Shown here one piece after another: positions 5,540-6,283 of a stretch of 6,283 bases of DNA. Source of the DNA: SIG603 sp964370115 (GTDB taxonomy: Bacteria > Bacillota > Clostridia > Oscillospirales > Acutalibacteraceae); NCBI GenBank assembly GCA_964370115.1, contig CAYJIA010000086.1, positions 1-6,283 of the forward strand, written 5' to 3'. Every line of letters begins with the position of its first letter. Within the stretch, counting starts at the first letter, position 1. The notes under the pieces were generated by a model. The model searched no databases, had not been told where the DNA came from, and saw only the letters and a program-made list of their open reading frames with translations. A program made the translations under genes and the position numbers.

Positions 5540-5559
5540 CACGCCTTTGGCGTGTTTTT
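5540..5559 (+). terminator. Plus-oriented hairpin with T-run, no matching gene
   Basis: A perfect 6-bp stem CACGCC (5540-5545) / GGCGTG (5549-5554) with loop TTT, followed by TTTTT on the plus strand. It has terminator form for plus-strand transcription, yet no plus-strand gene precedes it. On the minus strand the hairpin has no downstream T-run. It may stop antisense or stray transcription, or be a remnant or repeat element. Confidence 0.45.
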
Positions 5560-5579
5560 AATATAAATTTATACAAAGC

Positions 5580-5606
5580 AAAAAGGCGCCGAAACGACGC
5601 CCTTTT
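5580..5606 (-). terminator. Terminator of the surface-protein gene
   Basis: Read on the minus strand: AAAAGGGCGTC, loop GTTTC, GGCGCCTTTTT. The stem pairs with one bulged G and one G-T pair, with four A-T pairs at the base. It starts about 36 nt after the stop codon at 5643 and separates the surface-protein gene from the pilus operon. The plus strand also ends in TTTT, so it may work in both directions. Confidence 0.75.
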
Positions 5607-5642
5607 ATAATCAAAAAATCCGAAGAATTTTCACTACTTTTA

Positions 5643-6283
5643 TCAATTACTTAACTTTTTTCTCACAAAAACCATTACCACTACCAAACTTGCCGCCGCT
5701 ACTGAAATCCATAGTGCAGGGTTGAAATCGTCGCCTGTTTCTGGAGTTGTGCTTGGTGGGTTTGGTGTTACTGTTGGTACTGGTATTGGGGCTTGTGGCA
5801 CTGATACTGTCAGTGTTGCCACTGGGGTGTTTGGCGCCGATAAAGTCGTCACCGATAGGCTATAGTTTCCTTGTGGCAAAGTTTTTAAGAACTCTGCGTT
5901 TAGGGTTACTATAACACTGCCGTCCACCGCAGTTCCTATTATCACCGAGTCGCCCGACGGATAACCCGAAAGTCTGTAGGTTTTTTCATCGATTTTTTCA
6001 AGTTTTAATTCTACATTGTTAAATATAATTTTTGATATCTCTTTAAAATCCACATCAAACGAGGCTATGAAGTCTTTTATATCTTCAAAACTTGTCGGTG
6101 CTTTTTCCTCTATCAAAAGTGAATATTGCACTGTTTTGCCAGAATACTCGTCAGTTTCTTTTGCAGTCGCAACAATAGTTGTAGTTCCTGCTTTAAGTAT
6201 TGTAACCTCGCCGTTTGCATCTACTGTTGCAACGTCTTCGTTTGTGCTTGTGTAAGTTACTGTAGTTTTTGCGCCTGTTAGTG
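5643..6283 (-). CDS. Cell-wall anchored surface protein with Big_2 domain, C-terminal part
   Basis: The 3' part of a larger gene; the frame stays open to the right window edge, giving 212 visible residues. Visible residues 1-53 form the end of a bacterial Ig-like group 2 (Big_2) domain, with the typical VTYTSTNEDVATVDANGEVT (8-27) followed by KAGTTTIVATA. A second beta-rich module follows (about 60-161); its part GSVIVTLNAEFLKTLPQGNYSL (121-142) recalls CBM_X2-like modules of Gram-positive surface proteins. Then come a Pro/Thr linker and a sorting signal TPETGD (179-184), a hydrophobic helix (about 188-206) and RKK. This CWSS has Thr in place of Leu of LPXTG, a variant known in gut Firmicutes. 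A sortase should cleave between Thr and Gly and link the protein to peptidoglycan. The upstream part, in which ligand or enzyme domains would sit, is not visible. An internal GTG at 6131 is not a real start because the Big_2 domain runs through it. Confidence 0.88.
   Translation of the reverse strand, partial: LTGAKTTVTYTSTNEDVATVDANGEVTILKAGTTTIVATAKETDEYSGKTVQYSLLIEEKAPTSFEDIKDFIASFDVDFKEISKIIFNNVELKLEKIDEKTYRLSGYPSGDSVIIGTAVDGSVIVTLNAEFLKTLPQGNYSLSVTTLSAPNTPVATLTVSVPQAPIPVPTVTPNPPSTTPETGDDFNPALWISVAAASLVVVMVFVRKKLSN

Overview
The window looks like part of a low-to-moderate-GC Gram-positive genome, most probably a Clostridia-type Bacillota (gut-type Oscillospirales/Lachnospirales-like). The reasons are strong AGGAG/GGGAGG ribosome binding sites, a lipoprotein with a Gram-positive style Ser/Gly linker, a sortase-type C-terminal sorting signal, and a pilus gene set made of small, unusual prepilin-like proteins as seen in Clostridia. 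No taxon-specific marker is present, so this placement is inference.

Layout, read on the minus strand (all genes point leftward). (1) 6283-5643: C-terminal part of a cell-wall surface protein (Big_2 Ig-like domain, a second beta-rich module, proline linker, TPETG-type sortase signal), followed by a hairpin terminator at 5580-5606. (2) 5421-5579: intergenic stretch with a good minus-strand promoter (TTGATT / TATAAT) and an unexplained plus-oriented hairpin with a T-run. (3) 5420-360: one apparent operon of seven genes: a transglutaminase-like lipoprotein, a PilC/GspF inner-membrane platform protein, four small single-pass membrane proteins (115, 163, 142 and 147 aa) that look like pilins or pseudopilins, and a PilT-family hexameric ATPase. 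Gene spacing runs from a 1-nt TAATG overlap to 40 nt, and the operon closes with a symmetric terminator 1 nt past the pilT stop. (4) 1-310: non-coding, filled with a mosaic of short palindromic repeats, including an exact 34-bp direct repeat.

How the genes may work together: the platform protein and ATPase form the motor of a type IV pilus/type II secretion-like machine, and the four small proteins would be its filament or tip subunits. The lipoprotein carries a complete Cys-His-Asp triad outside the membrane and could process or cross-link surface proteins. The unusual points are that the only ATPase here is of the PilT (retraction) type, that none of the small proteins has a canonical prepilin peptidase site, and that a transglutaminase-like enzyme heads the operon. 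No PilB, PilD, PilM/N/O or classical major pilin lies in the window; they may be elsewhere in the genome.

Two gene starts are revised here from the longest ORF: the PilC-like gene starts at 4387, and the 115-aa gene starts at a GTG at 3288.
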